This document shows positions 28,188-35,961 of a stretch of DNA of 64,000 bases, piece by piece. The stretch's first letter is position 1. The number at the start of each line of letters is the position of its first letter. The notes under the pieces were generated by a model that was not told the DNA's origin, searched no databases, and was given only the letters and a program-made list of their open reading frames with translations. The stretch is from Flavobacterium profundi (GTDB lineage Bacteria > Bacteroidota > Bacteroidia > Flavobacteriales > Flavobacteriaceae): assembly GCF_006491645.1 (NCBI RefSeq), contig NZ_VDCZ01000001.1:434001-498000 (forward strand), written 5' to 3'. The position numbers and the translations under genes are program-made.

Positions 28188-28453
28188 ACTTTATCTATAG
28201 CTTTGATATAGCGATGCTATACTTCTGACGAGCAGAAAATCTTCTGCAATTTAATTATAATTTTTCATACTCATTAATTGTGCCTTTATGCTCATTTAAG
28301 ACACTTGTGTCGATTTTGGACATATGGTACACTTATGACTTTTTCTTTGCAGAAATGCTTTGTAAACTTTGTATTAATCATTCGAAATGTGGTTGCAACT
28401 GATTGAAAGAATGAAGGAGATTTTAAAAGAATGTTTAACGAAATTTTGAAGTT
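28188..28453. other. Intergenic region without a gene
   Basis: There is no supported reading frame. It contains an imperfect repeat ATAGCTTTGATATAGCGATGCTAT near 28196, and otherwise leader sequence to the next gene. A clear TAnnTTTG promoter is not seen. Confidence 0.5.
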
Positions 28454-29212
28454 ATGGCTAGACAGAAAGGCATAATTAAATTGAAAGGTACTATCGGGGA
28501 TATTACCTTTTACAAAACGCAAGATGGTCATTTAGCTCGTGAGAAAGGTGGAATTGACGCAAGCAGAATTGCGAGTGATCCTGCGTTTCAGAGAACACGT
28601 GAAAACGGTTCTGAATTTGGTAGAGCTGGAAAAGCCGGAAAGATTTTGCGCACCGCTTTAAGACCATTGCTTTTGAATTCTGCTGATGGTAGAATGGTGA
28701 GTCGTTTGACTCAAACAATGGTAAAAGTAATTCAAGCTGATGCTGTGAGTGAAAGAGGATTACGAAATGTAATTGATGGAGAAATTGAATTGGTACTAGG
28801 TTTCGAATTTAATATTCGTGGAAAATTAGGTACTTCTTTATTTGCTCCATTTACCTCAGCAATTGATAGAGCTGCGGGAACATTGGATGTTTCTATTCCA
28901 TCGTTTGTACCTGCGAATATGATTGCTGCTCCAAGTGGAACAACTCACTTTAAAGTGATTTCTGGAGGAGCTGAAATCGATTTTACGAACGAAACCTATG
29001 TGGTAGAAACTACCGAAACGGCAATTTTGCCTTGGGATGGAACAGCTACAGCTGTAATCAACTTGAGTAATGCCGTTACGGCTAACTCTACTCACCCTTT
29101 AGTTTTGGCTTTAGGTATTGAGTTTTACCAAGAGATTAATGGACAAATGTACCCTTTGAAAAATGGTGCTTTCAACCCGTTATCGATTGTTAAAGTTGAT
29201 GGTGGCGTGTAA
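28454..29212 (+). CDS. DUF6266-like hypothetical protein
   Basis: The protein has 252 residues. The N-terminus KGIIKLKGTIGDITFYKTQ with the following PAFQRTRENGSEFGRAGKAG has the same layout as the DUF6266 protein at 26302: a Gly-rich start, a basic Arg/Asn/Phe stretch, helices and then a beta-rich C-terminal half. That suggests distant homology. No signal peptide is seen. Its stop overlaps the DUF5675 start by one base, so a lysozyme-like enzyme and two holin-like proteins are co-expressed with it. Function unknown. Confidence 0.8.
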   Translation: MARQKGIIKLKGTIGDITFYKTQDGHLAREKGGIDASRIASDPAFQRTRENGSEFGRAGKAGKILRTALRPLLLNSADGRMVSRLTQTMVKVIQADAVSERGLRNVIDGEIELVLGFEFNIRGKLGTSLFAPFTSAIDRAAGTLDVSIPSFVPANMIAAPSGTTHFKVISGGAEIDFTNETYVVETTETAILPWDGTATAVINLSNAVTANSTHPLVLALGIEFYQEINGQMYPLKNGAFNPLSIVKVDGGV

Positions 29213-29607
29213 TGGTTATTTGGTTAACTAGAACTTATTTCCCTGAAGGAACTAATGGAAAACTCGAATGTGAAGGCAAATTGATATGCAATACCATAGA
29301 ATTGCCTTGGAAGATGAACGAAACAAGAGTTTCCTGTATTCCGGAAGGGAAATATTTTATTAGAAAGCGATATAGCTCAAAATACAAATGGCATTTGGAA
29401 TTAGTGGATGTTCCGAATAGAAAGTTTATTCTTTTTCATCCTGCTAATAATGCGCAAAAGGAATTACAAGGCTGTATTGCTCCGGTTACTAAACTTTCTG
29501 GACCAGGATTAGGATTGTTGTCTAGAAAAGCTTTTGAGAAGCTTAAAAGCATTGTTTACAAAGCTTTGGATAATCATGAAAGTGTTACGTTAATTGTTCA
29601 ATCTTAA
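29212..29607 (+). CDS. DUF5675 family protein (probable peptidoglycan-acting)
   Basis: The protein has 131 residues. RTYFPEGTNGKLECEGKLIC, ELPWKMNETRVSCIPEGKY, FILFHPANNA and LQGCIAPV are DUF5675 hallmarks. The conserved His and Cys (H in LFHPAN, Cys in QGCIAP) resemble the layout of an L,D-transpeptidase/amidase-like fold. The family is found in phage-like and Bacteroidota cassettes. The gene is coupled to its neighbours on both sides. Enzyme activity is inference. Confidence 0.8.
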   Translation: MVIWLTRTYFPEGTNGKLECEGKLICNTIELPWKMNETRVSCIPEGKYFIRKRYSSKYKWHLELVDVPNRKFILFHPANNAQKELQGCIAPVTKLSGPGLGLLSRKAFEKLKSIVYKALDNHESVTLIVQS

Positions 29608-29616
29608 ATTATAATT

Positions 29617-29832
29617 ATGAAAAATATAGTTAATAGAGTTTCGGCTCCCACACCTAAGTTTTTTAAAGTGCTTCGTACTATTGGTTTGGTATTAGCGGCA
29701 GTTGGTGGAACTATTTTAGCAGCTCCAGTAGCTTTGCCAGTTGTTGTTACAACCATTGGCGGTTATGTTGCGGTTGCTGGAAGTGTTTTGACAGCTGCAA
29801 GTCAGTTGACAATTCCAAATGACAGCGAATAA
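29617..29832 (+). CDS. Small hydrophobic holin-like protein 1
   Basis: The protein has 71 residues. A basic N-terminus is followed by two closely spaced hydrophobic segments (about 22-42 and 45-62), as in small holins. It starts 9 bp after the DUF5675 stop and overlaps the next gene by 14 bp. Confidence 0.7.
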   Translation: MKNIVNRVSAPTPKFFKVLRTIGLVLAAVGGTILAAPVALPVVVTTIGGYVAVAGSVLTAASQLTIPNDSE

Positions 29833-29995
29833 TCACACGCTAATAGGTACTGCAGGAGGTACATTTTTAAGTATTGCACCCAATATTCAATCTGAAGATA
29901 TTGCAAAAACGGTTATCTTAGCCACTATTGGAGCTGTAGTCAGTTTTACTATTTCGTTAGTACTTAAAAGCCTGAATAAGAAGCACAAAAAATAA
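29819..29995 (+). CDS. Small hydrophobic holin-like protein 2
   Basis: This frame of 58 residues begins ATG at 29819 inside the end of the previous gene. It has a Gly-rich hydrophobic stretch (LIGTAGGTFLSIA) and a membrane helix (TVILATIGAVVSFTISLVL) before a basic tail SLNKKHKK. The size, topology and location with DUF5675 are those of a holin or antiholin. It ends 40 bp before a strong terminator. Confidence 0.7.
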   Translation: MTANNHTLIGTAGGTFLSIAPNIQSEDIAKTVILATIGAVVSFTISLVLKSLNKKHKK

Positions 29996-30037
29996 GTTTA
30001 GCCCTTGTTGTGGTGACCTTTGGGTTAAACAAAACGA

Positions 30038-30069
30038 AAGTCAGGTCTAAAAAGACTTGACTTTTTTTA
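30038..30069 (+). terminator. Terminator of the DUF6266-like/DUF5675/holin operon
   Basis: AAGTCAGGTC/GACTTGACTT arms with loop TAAAAA are followed by seven T. Confidence 0.85.
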
Positions 30070-30267
30070 TTTATTAATTATATTTGAATTAACTAATTTA
30101 TGAATACTAGTAATCCTTAGTTTTTTATCGGTTACTCTTTTTAGATGTCCTCCAGCAACATTTTTCCAGTTTACACTGGGTGGAATAACAGTTTATAACT
30201 ATATTAAAAATCTAGAAGATATGAATGACATTGGAATTTTTTTGAAAAGGTGGATTGGAGTTAACGC

Positions 30268-30360
30268 GGACAGACCAAAAGTAAAAAAGTCTAATCGATT
30301 TAAAGCTAAGAACGAACATATTGCAGTTAACTTCTCAGGTTCGATCCCTGACTGTCCACA
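30268..30360 (+). pseudogene. tRNA-like 3' end (T-arm and acceptor) remnant
   Basis: TCAGG-TTCGATC-CCTGA (30335-30351) is a perfect 5-bp T-arm with a canonical 7-nt loop, and it is followed directly by CTGTCC, which pairs with GGACAG at 30268. The span is 93 nt, but I could not find a proper D-arm or anticodon arm, and the first acceptor pair does not match. It is probably a degenerate tRNA or the tRNA-derived end left by an integration event. A terminator hairpin follows at 30366. Confidence 0.4.
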
Positions 30361-30365
30361 AGAAA

Positions 30366-30391
30366 ATAACCCAGCACTGCTGGGTTATTTA
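30366..30391 (+). terminator. Hairpin terminator
   Basis: AATAACCCAGCA/TGCTGGGTTATT is a perfect 12-bp stem with loop CT, ending in TT. It can serve the tRNA-like transcript or the leftward DUF6943 gene whose stop it overlaps. Confidence 0.75.
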
Positions 30392-30810
30392 GTATTACAA
30401 TAACGATATAAAATAACTCTTCGCATATCATTGAAAAGGTTGATGTTATCGTGAAATTGATTTTCTTTTTGCTCCAAAAGTTTGAGAGCTGCAACGTGTT
30501 TAATGTGAGTTTCGTGTTCATCCATCATAACTTTAGACTTTATAAAAAACTCCTTTTTAAAATCGTTAAGACGTAAAAATGGAATTACGGAACCAACCAA
30601 ATGTTGATGCCAAAAGTTAGTTTTCCATAAACTATAAGCAACAAAATAAAGATTTTCACAATCCTGTTCTAAATCAAATATGATTACAAAACAGTTCGTA
30701 AATGACTCTTTTTTCGGCTTTCCGCTGTTCATTCCTTTGTTAAGTATGAATAAATGAGGTTTCGAGTAAATCGTGTCTTTTTGGTGGGTTTTAATGATAA
30801 AATTCTGCAT
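30385..30810 (-). CDS. DUF6943 family protein
   Basis: The protein has 141 residues. The N-terminus FIIKTHQKDTIYSKPHLFIL and NKGMNSGKPKK are the signature of DUF6943, a Bacteroidota family of unknown function often found in mobile or repeat-rich DNA. No motif suggests an activity. Confidence 0.8.
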   Translation of the reverse strand: MQNFIIKTHQKDTIYSKPHLFILNKGMNSGKPKKESFTNCFVIIFDLEQDCENLYFVAYSLWKTNFWHQHLVGSVIPFLRLNDFKKEFFIKSKVMMDEHETHIKHVAALKLLEQKENQFHDNINLFNDMRRVILYRYCNTK

Positions 30811-30834
30811 AACATTAGACTTTAAAATTGATTA

Positions 30835-32158
30835 GATTTTCAGTTTTTCGCAGATTTCCTATTGAAATGCAGATGTGCCTCGCTACGCTTCGCCCATTAA
30901 AATTTTTCAAAAGAAAAAAAAGAAAAAAAGAAAGCCATTCGTCCAAGTGAAAGGTTTCAAAAAAGCAAGTTTTTCAGAAAAAATACTACCCGATACGTGA
31001 TTGAAATCGGAAATGGTTAAGCAGAATAGAAATGTGTTTTGAAACTTTTTGGGTGGAGATTTTTTCGGAAACCCGAAGGGCTTGAACTTGCTTTTTTGAA
31101 TACCTAAAACTTATTTTTGCTTCCTTTTTTACTTTATTTTTTTTGAAATATCCAATCGGAATGTTCTTGTTTAATCGGATTGTAGCTAATGAAATGAGTG
31201 TTGATTTGAAAGATAGACGTCTTTGGAAAGGGTATCAAATTCTTTGGATGGATTAATTAACCTAATCAGAAAATAATAAAGCTATTTATTCGGTCAAAGA
31301 ATTTGATACTCTTTCTTGGATTTGATTTTTGAGGATGCCTAGAAATCAGTTGATAGTCGCAGTGTTCAGTTAAAAGAAAAGTGTCTTATGAAAACGGGAA
31401 GCATCTTCAAAAAACAATGCATTAAAATACCGAGTGCGATGTGGCAGTAGCGCAAGTAAGGGTATTATTTTTTATTTGCTTACTGTGATGTTTCTGATTG
31501 CTTTAGTGGAAAAGCTGATACCTGAGATACAGTTGGCAGTCGCAGTATTCAGTTTGCATAAGATTATCTTAAAAAAAATGTTATAGCATCAGCTTTTCCG
31601 TTGGAGCAATAACTGTTTATTTACTGGCAAATAAAAAATGATACTCTTACTGGAAATTTTGGTTTTGTGGGTAATAAAAAGGCTTTTACCATAGGCAAAT
31701 TAACTGAATTTCAAAGCCATTTTATTACTTACAAAAGCAATGCAAATACTTCCTATTTAACCATAAAGCTAATAAAAACAGTTACGGTGAACGTTCTTAA
31801 AATCGATAATAACAGAAAATATTCCTATGAAATAGAGAACGTTGTTAAAGGCAGTGGCGAAGGACTGTGTTTTTTGTAGCTGGGTGATGCGATGGAAGCT
31901 GCAAAAAATGTTGTCCTGGAGCCACTGGCAAGAGCGTTGGACGAGCGGCTTTTTTACATAATGTTATTATAATGGCTTGTCCCTTGCCCGAAGGGATTAT
32001 AATGCCACATTATGTAACTAAGCTTTGGGGAAAGTTTTTGTTGCCTTGTACCATTTATCTATCGGAGGGACAAACTTCTGGCATACAAAAACTTTTGGAG
32101 CGTTGGGAAGAAGTGGCAATAAAAATGTTGAAATTGTTTATAACTATTTTTAAAATAC
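30835..32158. repeat. Gene-free region with hairpin repeat modules (right array)
   Basis: This 1.3-kb region has only short chance frames. It contains a hairpin with 19-bp arms AAAGGGTATCAAATTCTTT (31227)/its partner near 31297. Module B (31323-31418) has arms TTTTTGAGGATGC/GCATCTTCAAAAA. Module A (31456-31650) has arms GTAAGGGTATTATTTTTTAT/ATAAAAAATGATACTCTTAC and encloses a second hairpin GGAAAAGCTGAT/ATCAGCTTTTCC. Module C has TTTACATAATG (31954)/CATTATGTAA (32008). The inner motif CAGTCGCAGT occurs in each B-type hairpin. The left array at 25.5-25.9 kb carries the same modules inverted. Confidence 0.7.
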
Positions 32159-32198
32159 TTGTTGACAAATAATATTTTTTTTGTAATTTTGTCAACAA
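32159..32198 (+). promoter_or_regulatory. Palindromic operator and promoter of the XRE-ImmA gene
   Basis: TTGTTGACAAA (32159-32169) and TTTGTCAACAA (32188-32198) form a perfect 11-bp-arm inverted repeat. Inside it, TTG (32162-32164), a 19-bp spacer and TAATTTTG (32184-32191) form a consensus promoter. A repressor bound here would block both elements, as expected for autoregulation by the XRE domain. Confidence 0.8.
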
Positions 32199-32221
32199 AC
32201 AGATAGTTTAAATCTTTAATT

Positions 32222-33298
32222 ATGGAAAATGTATTTGCAAATAGACTACAATCAGCCAGAAGGATGGCAGGTTTGTCTCTTCAAGGACTCGCCGACAAAC
32301 TAGATAACCTAGTTAGCAAGCAGTCTTTGAATAAATATGAGCAAGGTGTCATGAAGCCAGATAGTGAGGTTTTAATTGCATTGGCTAATTCTTTAAGTGT
32401 TTCTATAGATTATTTTTACTCGGTGCCTAGTGTGAAAATTGAATTTGAGAGTATTGATTTTAGAAAATACAGTTCAAAGCTGTCTAAGACTGAAGAGGCT
32501 TCTGTTATTGAAAAAGCTAAAGACTGTTTTGAAAGGTATTTTGAATTGGAGGATATTCTTCAATTAAATGAGAAGTATGACTATTTTACTTTTGATAAAG
32601 AAATTAAGACTGCCGAAGATGCTGAGGATGCTGCAAAAAAACTACGAGAAGAGTGGAATTTAGGATATGACCCTATACCTGATGTTGTTGAAATGCTAGA
32701 GGATAAAGGTTATAAAGTGATTGATCTTTTAGTTAATGATGCTTTTGATGGTATGAAAGCTACAGTTGGAGACAAAAAAATCATTGTATTGAAAAAGAGT
32801 GTTAATGCTAATGATGATGTGGTTAGAAAACGATTTACTGCATTGCATGAATTGGCACATCACGCATTGACTTTTGCAAAAGATTTGAAGCATGCAGAAG
32901 AGGAAAAATTATGTCATGTTTTTGCATGTGCTGTATTGTATCCAGAAGAAATGGCGAAAAAAGAGTTGCATAAACAACGTTTTCACTTCTATCAAAAAGA
33001 GTTGGAAATTATAAAAGAACGTTGGGGAATATCGTTTACTGCTATTTTTCATAGAGCACATCGATTAGGGATATTGAACGATTTTATTTTAAGAAAGTTC
33101 CATGTTGGCTATAAAAAAAGAGGTTATCATGTTCCAAATTGTGAACCTGGTAGGTACAGGAGTAAAGAAGTACCAACTCGTATGGAACGATTGGTGTATA
33201 TGGGATTAGCAAAAGAAGTTCTGACAATTAATGAAGCTGCTTATTTTTCAGGTATAACAGCTTGGCAATTGCGTGGTAAAATGAAATTATTGGTATGA
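32222..33298 (+). CDS. XRE-family regulator with ImmA/IrrE metallopeptidase domain
   Basis: The protein has 358 residues. The N-terminal XRE HTH (about 6-65: RMAGLSLQGLADKLDNLVSK) is followed by an ImmA/IrrE zinc peptidase with the HExxH motif in TALHELAHHAL (about residue 209) and a downstream Glu in EEEKLCHVFACAVLYP. Such proteins repress a neighbouring gene and cleave themselves or a repressor upon stress. It overlaps the PIN-like toxin gene by 4 bp, so it is the probable antitoxin/regulator of this pair. Confidence 0.9.
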   Translation: MENVFANRLQSARRMAGLSLQGLADKLDNLVSKQSLNKYEQGVMKPDSEVLIALANSLSVSIDYFYSVPSVKIEFESIDFRKYSSKLSKTEEASVIEKAKDCFERYFELEDILQLNEKYDYFTFDKEIKTAEDAEDAAKKLREEWNLGYDPIPDVVEMLEDKGYKVIDLLVNDAFDGMKATVGDKKIIVLKKSVNANDDVVRKRFTALHELAHHALTFAKDLKHAEEEKLCHVFACAVLYPEEMAKKELHKQRFHFYQKELEIIKERWGISFTAIFHRAHRLGILNDFILRKFHVGYKKRGYHVPNCEPGRYRSKEVPTRMERLVYMGLAKEVLTINEAAYFSGITAWQLRGKMKLLV

Positions 33299-33795
33299 AA
33301 TTAATTATTACAGATGTAAGTGTATTATTTGATCTCTATCAGTTGGAGATTTTACCAGAGTTTTTTGCTTTGAAAGCGGAAATCTCTACTACTTCATTTG
33401 TATATAATGAAATTGTAATTGCTAATCAGGTTATTGAATTTGAGGTTTACAAAAGGTCACAAAAATTAAACGTTATTATGTTGACTGACGAAGAGCAAGA
33501 TGCAGTAAATCAATTTACAACAAAGAGTAGCCTCAAATCGTTACCAGATAAAACAATGCTTTGGAAGTCAATTCAACTTAACTGTGCATTACTTACCTGT
33601 GATAGAAAATTAAAATTAGAGGCTAAAGAACACGGAATTGAAGTTCACGGTAGTATTTGGGTTATTGAGAAATTGGAAGAAGAAAATATATTGGATAAGT
33701 CTAAAGCTATTGCTTTGTTAGAGAAACTCAAAACAGTTAATGACAGATTACCAATGGAAGAGATAGATAGATTAATTAAGAAATTTAAAACATAA
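33295..33795 (+). CDS. PIN-domain-like RNase toxin
   Basis: The protein has 166 residues. The N-terminal LIITDVSVLFDLYQ carries the first acidic residue, and SLPDKTMLWKSIQLN and LLTCDRKLKLEAKEHGI carry the later Asp residues of a PIN-like fold (DUF3368/COG4634-type layout). PIN domains cut RNA with a metal. The ATG lies within the end of the XRE-ImmA gene, indicating coupled translation. Confidence 0.75.
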   Translation: MKLIITDVSVLFDLYQLEILPEFFALKAEISTTSFVYNEIVIANQVIEFEVYKRSQKLNVIMLTDEEQDAVNQFTTKSSLKSLPDKTMLWKSIQLNCALLTCDRKLKLEAKEHGIEVHGSIWVIEKLEEENILDKSKAIALLEKLKTVNDRLPMEEIDRLIKKFKT

Positions 33796-33808
33796 ATATT
33801 GATAACAT

Positions 33809-33875
33809 AAAAAAACCGAAGCTATGGAATGGTGCTTCGGTCAGAGTAATTTAATTGATTGGACCCGCTTAAATT
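33809..33875 (-). ncRNA. Candidate small RNA with its own promoter and terminator
   Basis: On the minus strand TACTTTTG (33882-33889 read in complement) is a consensus -7 element with the usual following GC. About 60 nt further is the hairpin CCGAAGC/GCTTCGG (33816-33840) followed by seven T, a strong terminator. No protein frame fits between. A transcript of about 65-70 nt is predicted. A -33 element is not clear, and the hairpin may serve simply as the terminator of the PIN gene. Confidence 0.4.
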
Positions 33876-33978
33876 ATTCTGCAAAAGTAATAGAATTCTA
33901 TTTATTACCTAATTATTCCTTGGGTTTTTAATCAAACGCCTCAGTTTTAAAATGTTTGATGTATTAAATCTGATAGCC

Positions 33979-34152
33979 ATGGCAAAAAATGGTACACCCG
34001 GAGATGGGCATCGTAATGGTGCTGTAAAAGGAAGAAGTCAGACTTATAATCCTAAGACTGAACAGTATGTTAAGCGTGACGCTAGTACTGGTCGCTTTAT
34101 GGATGTTAAGCAAGACGGAACGCCTTTTAAAGGAGTAAGAAAAGAAAAGTAA
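33979..34152 (+). CDS. Small conserved basic protein
   Basis: The protein has 57 residues: basic, Gly/Lys/Arg-rich, with NPKTEQYVKRDASTGRFMD and GTPFKGVRKE. I recognise it as a small hypothetical protein found in many Bacteroidota, without known role. The ATG at 33979 was chosen over an upstream one at 33952, as homologues start with MAKNGTP. It has its own terminator. Confidence 0.75.
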   Translation: MAKNGTPGDGHRNGAVKGRSQTYNPKTEQYVKRDASTGRFMDVKQDGTPFKGVRKEK

Positions 34153-34175
34153 TTTTCTTTTTAGAGTAGTTAGAT

Positions 34176-34208
34176 GTGCTTTACCCAAGAGGGTAAATGC
34201 ACTTTTGT
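34176..34208 (+). terminator. Intrinsic terminator
   Basis: GTGCTTTACCC/GGGTAAATGCAC stem with loop AAGA is followed by TTTTGTTT. Confidence 0.8.
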
Positions 34209-34229
34209 TTCACCAAAAATAGAATTCTT

Positions 34230-34394
34230 ATGAGTACAATTACTAAAAGATTTCGACACAACCCAAAAGCAACTATTTGCCTTAAAAATAACTGTGTTAC
34301 AGTTTATGATGAAGTAGCAGAATTAGTGAATGGAATAGCTGTAGTAGCTTCTCTAATTATTGCTTTTTCTCTGGTTGCTAAAGCGTTGAAGTAA
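34230..34394 (+). CDS. Small membrane protein
   Basis: The protein has 54 residues with a basic N-terminus and one C-terminal membrane helix (GIAVVASLIIAFSLVAKAL). The longer frame begins inside the previous terminator, so the ATG at 34230 is used. Function unknown. It lies just before the Pycsar operon, separated by a hairpin. Confidence 0.55.
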   Translation: MSTITKRFRHNPKATICLKNNCVTVYDEVAELVNGIAVVASLIIAFSLVAKALK

Positions 34395-34408
34395 GTCATC
34401 ATTTTTTA

Positions 34409-34437
34409 GACGAGCTTTTAAGGCTCGTCTAATTTTA
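34409..34437 (+). terminator. Hairpin in front of the Pycsar operon
   Basis: AGACGAGC/GCTCGTCT arms are followed by AATTTT. It lies only 18 bp before the start of the TM effector gene, so a complete stop here would silence the operon unless the operon is reached by read-through. Attenuation is possible. Confidence 0.6.
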
Positions 34438-34448
34438 AATTAAATAGA

Positions 34449-34949
34449 ATGAATAAATCAGAAAAAGAACGTTTATTGGTTAACATCGGAAGATTTGACC
34501 ATTATTATGATAGTATCAATAATAAAATTGCAGTTTATATTGCTATAAATACTTTTTTATTAGGAGGTATTATAGGTACTTATTTTACTATTAATTCAAA
34601 ACTTAGTATTTATAAAACTAGTATAGAATTTTTGATCATATTATTGATTTTAGTAGGATTATTAACTATTGCAGTGTTGATTTATACTAGTATTCCATTT
34701 TTAGGATTTAAGTCTTCTTCATTGTATTATTTTGGTACCATATCAAAAAACACTTTTAGTGATTACAAAGAAAAAAGCAAAAAATGTGATGAGAAAGAAG
34801 ATTTGAACGATTTAAGAGAACAAGTTTATTTCTTATCAAAAGGATTGAGTAAAAAATTTTCAATATTAAGAATAACGGGGCAATCAATGCTTTGTCAAGT
34901 TATTGTGTTAATTATTGTATCTCTATTAATTTTTAAAAACAATATTTAA
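34449..34949 (+). CDS. pycTM: Pycsar TM-type effector (PycTM-like, DUF5706-like)
   Basis: The protein has 166 residues. A short cytoplasmic N-terminus with ERLLVNIGRFDHYYDSINNK, two adjacent membrane helices (about 29-47 and 60-85), a cytoplasmic helical loop, and a C-terminal third helix (about 146-163). This is the layout of the Pycsar transmembrane effectors, which open or damage the inner membrane when they bind cyclic UMP or CMP. The cyclase gene begins one base after its stop. Confidence 0.82.
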   Translation: MNKSEKERLLVNIGRFDHYYDSINNKIAVYIAINTFLLGGIIGTYFTINSKLSIYKTSIEFLIILLILVGLLTIAVLIYTSIPFLGFKSSSLYYFGTISKNTFSDYKEKSKKCDEKEDLNDLREQVYFLSKGLSKKFSILRITGQSMLCQVIVLIIVSLLIFKNNI

Positions 34950-34950
34950 A

Positions 34951-35961
34951 ATGAATATATATTCGGATTATTTTAATGTAATCAAAGAAGCGGTACAGGC
35001 AGACCAAAGAAATACTTTATCAAAAGGATTATCTGGAACTAAGCCAATAAATGAAAGCTATAAAGCAACTTTTTCATCAATTAATAATAAAATATCAGAT
35101 AAAGAACTTGCACCCAGCATGCGTCAATATTCTGAGATTTCTGGCTTAGCCAAACCTAATTACAATCAAACTTTAGGCTTGCATCCTGACTTTGGACATT
35201 TGAAGGCAACAAATTCTACTGAAGAGCACTATATTATTTCTTGTTTTGTAGACATTATAGGCAGTACTAATTTATTTAAAAAATTTAGTAAAGAAACGGT
35301 TTTCTTAATAACTAATACACTTGTAAAAGCAAATATACATACTGCCTTAATTCATGGTGGTTATATTCAACGTATTCAAGGAGATGGCTTATTTGTTTAT
35401 TTTGGTGGCAAAAGTATATCAAAAGAAAAAGCTGTTAAGGATGCCTTATTATCTTTAAGCACCTATAGTTATTTTGTTCAAAATGATTTGAAAGATTATT
35501 TATTATCTCAAGGAGTTGAGAATATCTCCATAAGAAGTGGTATTGATATTGGAGATGCAGAAGATGTTTTATGGGGTTCTTGTGGAATAGAAAATATTAG
35601 TGAGGTTACTACTTGCAGCTTACATACTAGTTTAGCAAGTAAAATGCAGTCTTATGCTAGTAGGTTTGGAATTGTTGCAGGTGACCATGTAAAAAATTTA
35701 TTGACAAAAAGTGAAGATTATTTTAGCGTGGTTTCTAAAAGAACCGGAAATGAAAACGACCGCTATATTTTCAAAAATCCTGAAGAAGGTTTTTACTATA
35801 CCCAGCATGATTTTAATTGGGAAAAGTTTTTGAAGGAGCAACCTCATGTTACACTTGATCAAAATGGAAAATTGAATTTTAGACTTCCCGTATCTAATAC
35901 TATATTAAATCCTTTGCATTTACGACCTATCGCTGAATTGAGTAAACCCTATTTTTATTAA
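34951..35961 (+). CDS. pycC: Pycsar pyrimidine nucleotide cyclase (PycC)
   Basis: The protein has 336 residues. A class III cyclase core has metal-binding Asp101 in FVDIIGST and Asp145 in IQGDGLFVYFGG. The later GSCGIENISEVTTCSLHTSL and ASKMQ block is typical for PycC. Phage infection is thought to trigger synthesis of cUMP or cCMP, which activates the TM effector. Which pyrimidine is used cannot be told from sequence. The C-terminus is KPYFY. The stop overlaps the E2-like start by one base (TAATG). Confidence 0.88.
   Translation: MNIYSDYFNVIKEAVQADQRNTLSKGLSGTKPINESYKATFSSINNKISDKELAPSMRQYSEISGLAKPNYNQTLGLHPDFGHLKATNSTEEHYIISCFVDIIGSTNLFKKFSKETVFLITNTLVKANIHTALIHGGYIQRIQGDGLFVYFGGKSISKEKAVKDALLSLSTYSYFVQNDLKDYLLSQGVENISIRSGIDIGDAEDVLWGSCGIENISEVTTCSLHTSLASKMQSYASRFGIVAGDHVKNLLTKSEDYFSVVSKRTGNENDRYIFKNPEEGFYYTQHDFNWEKFLKEQPHVTLDQNGKLNFRLPVSNTILNPLHLRPIAELSKPYFY

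Noticed and set aside
30221..30403. 60-residue plus-strand frame over the tRNA-like remnant
   Set aside because: It covers the T-arm, acceptor and terminator hairpin, has no ribosome-site support and no protein-like pattern.
31667..31879. 70-residue plus-strand frame in the right repeat array
   Set aside because: No conserved features, and it lies between hairpin modules. A real gene is not excluded but not supported.
25541..32110. Integron attC sites as the explanation for the hairpin modules
   Set aside because: GTTGGAC and GTCCAAC fit the short core consensus by chance, but the expected R/L box order is not seen and there is no integron integrase in the window.
31972..32172. 66-residue plus-strand frame in the right repeat array
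   Set aside because: It is made of the module C palindrome and repeat spacer, and ends inside the operator of the XRE-ImmA gene, so chance coding in repeats is more likely.
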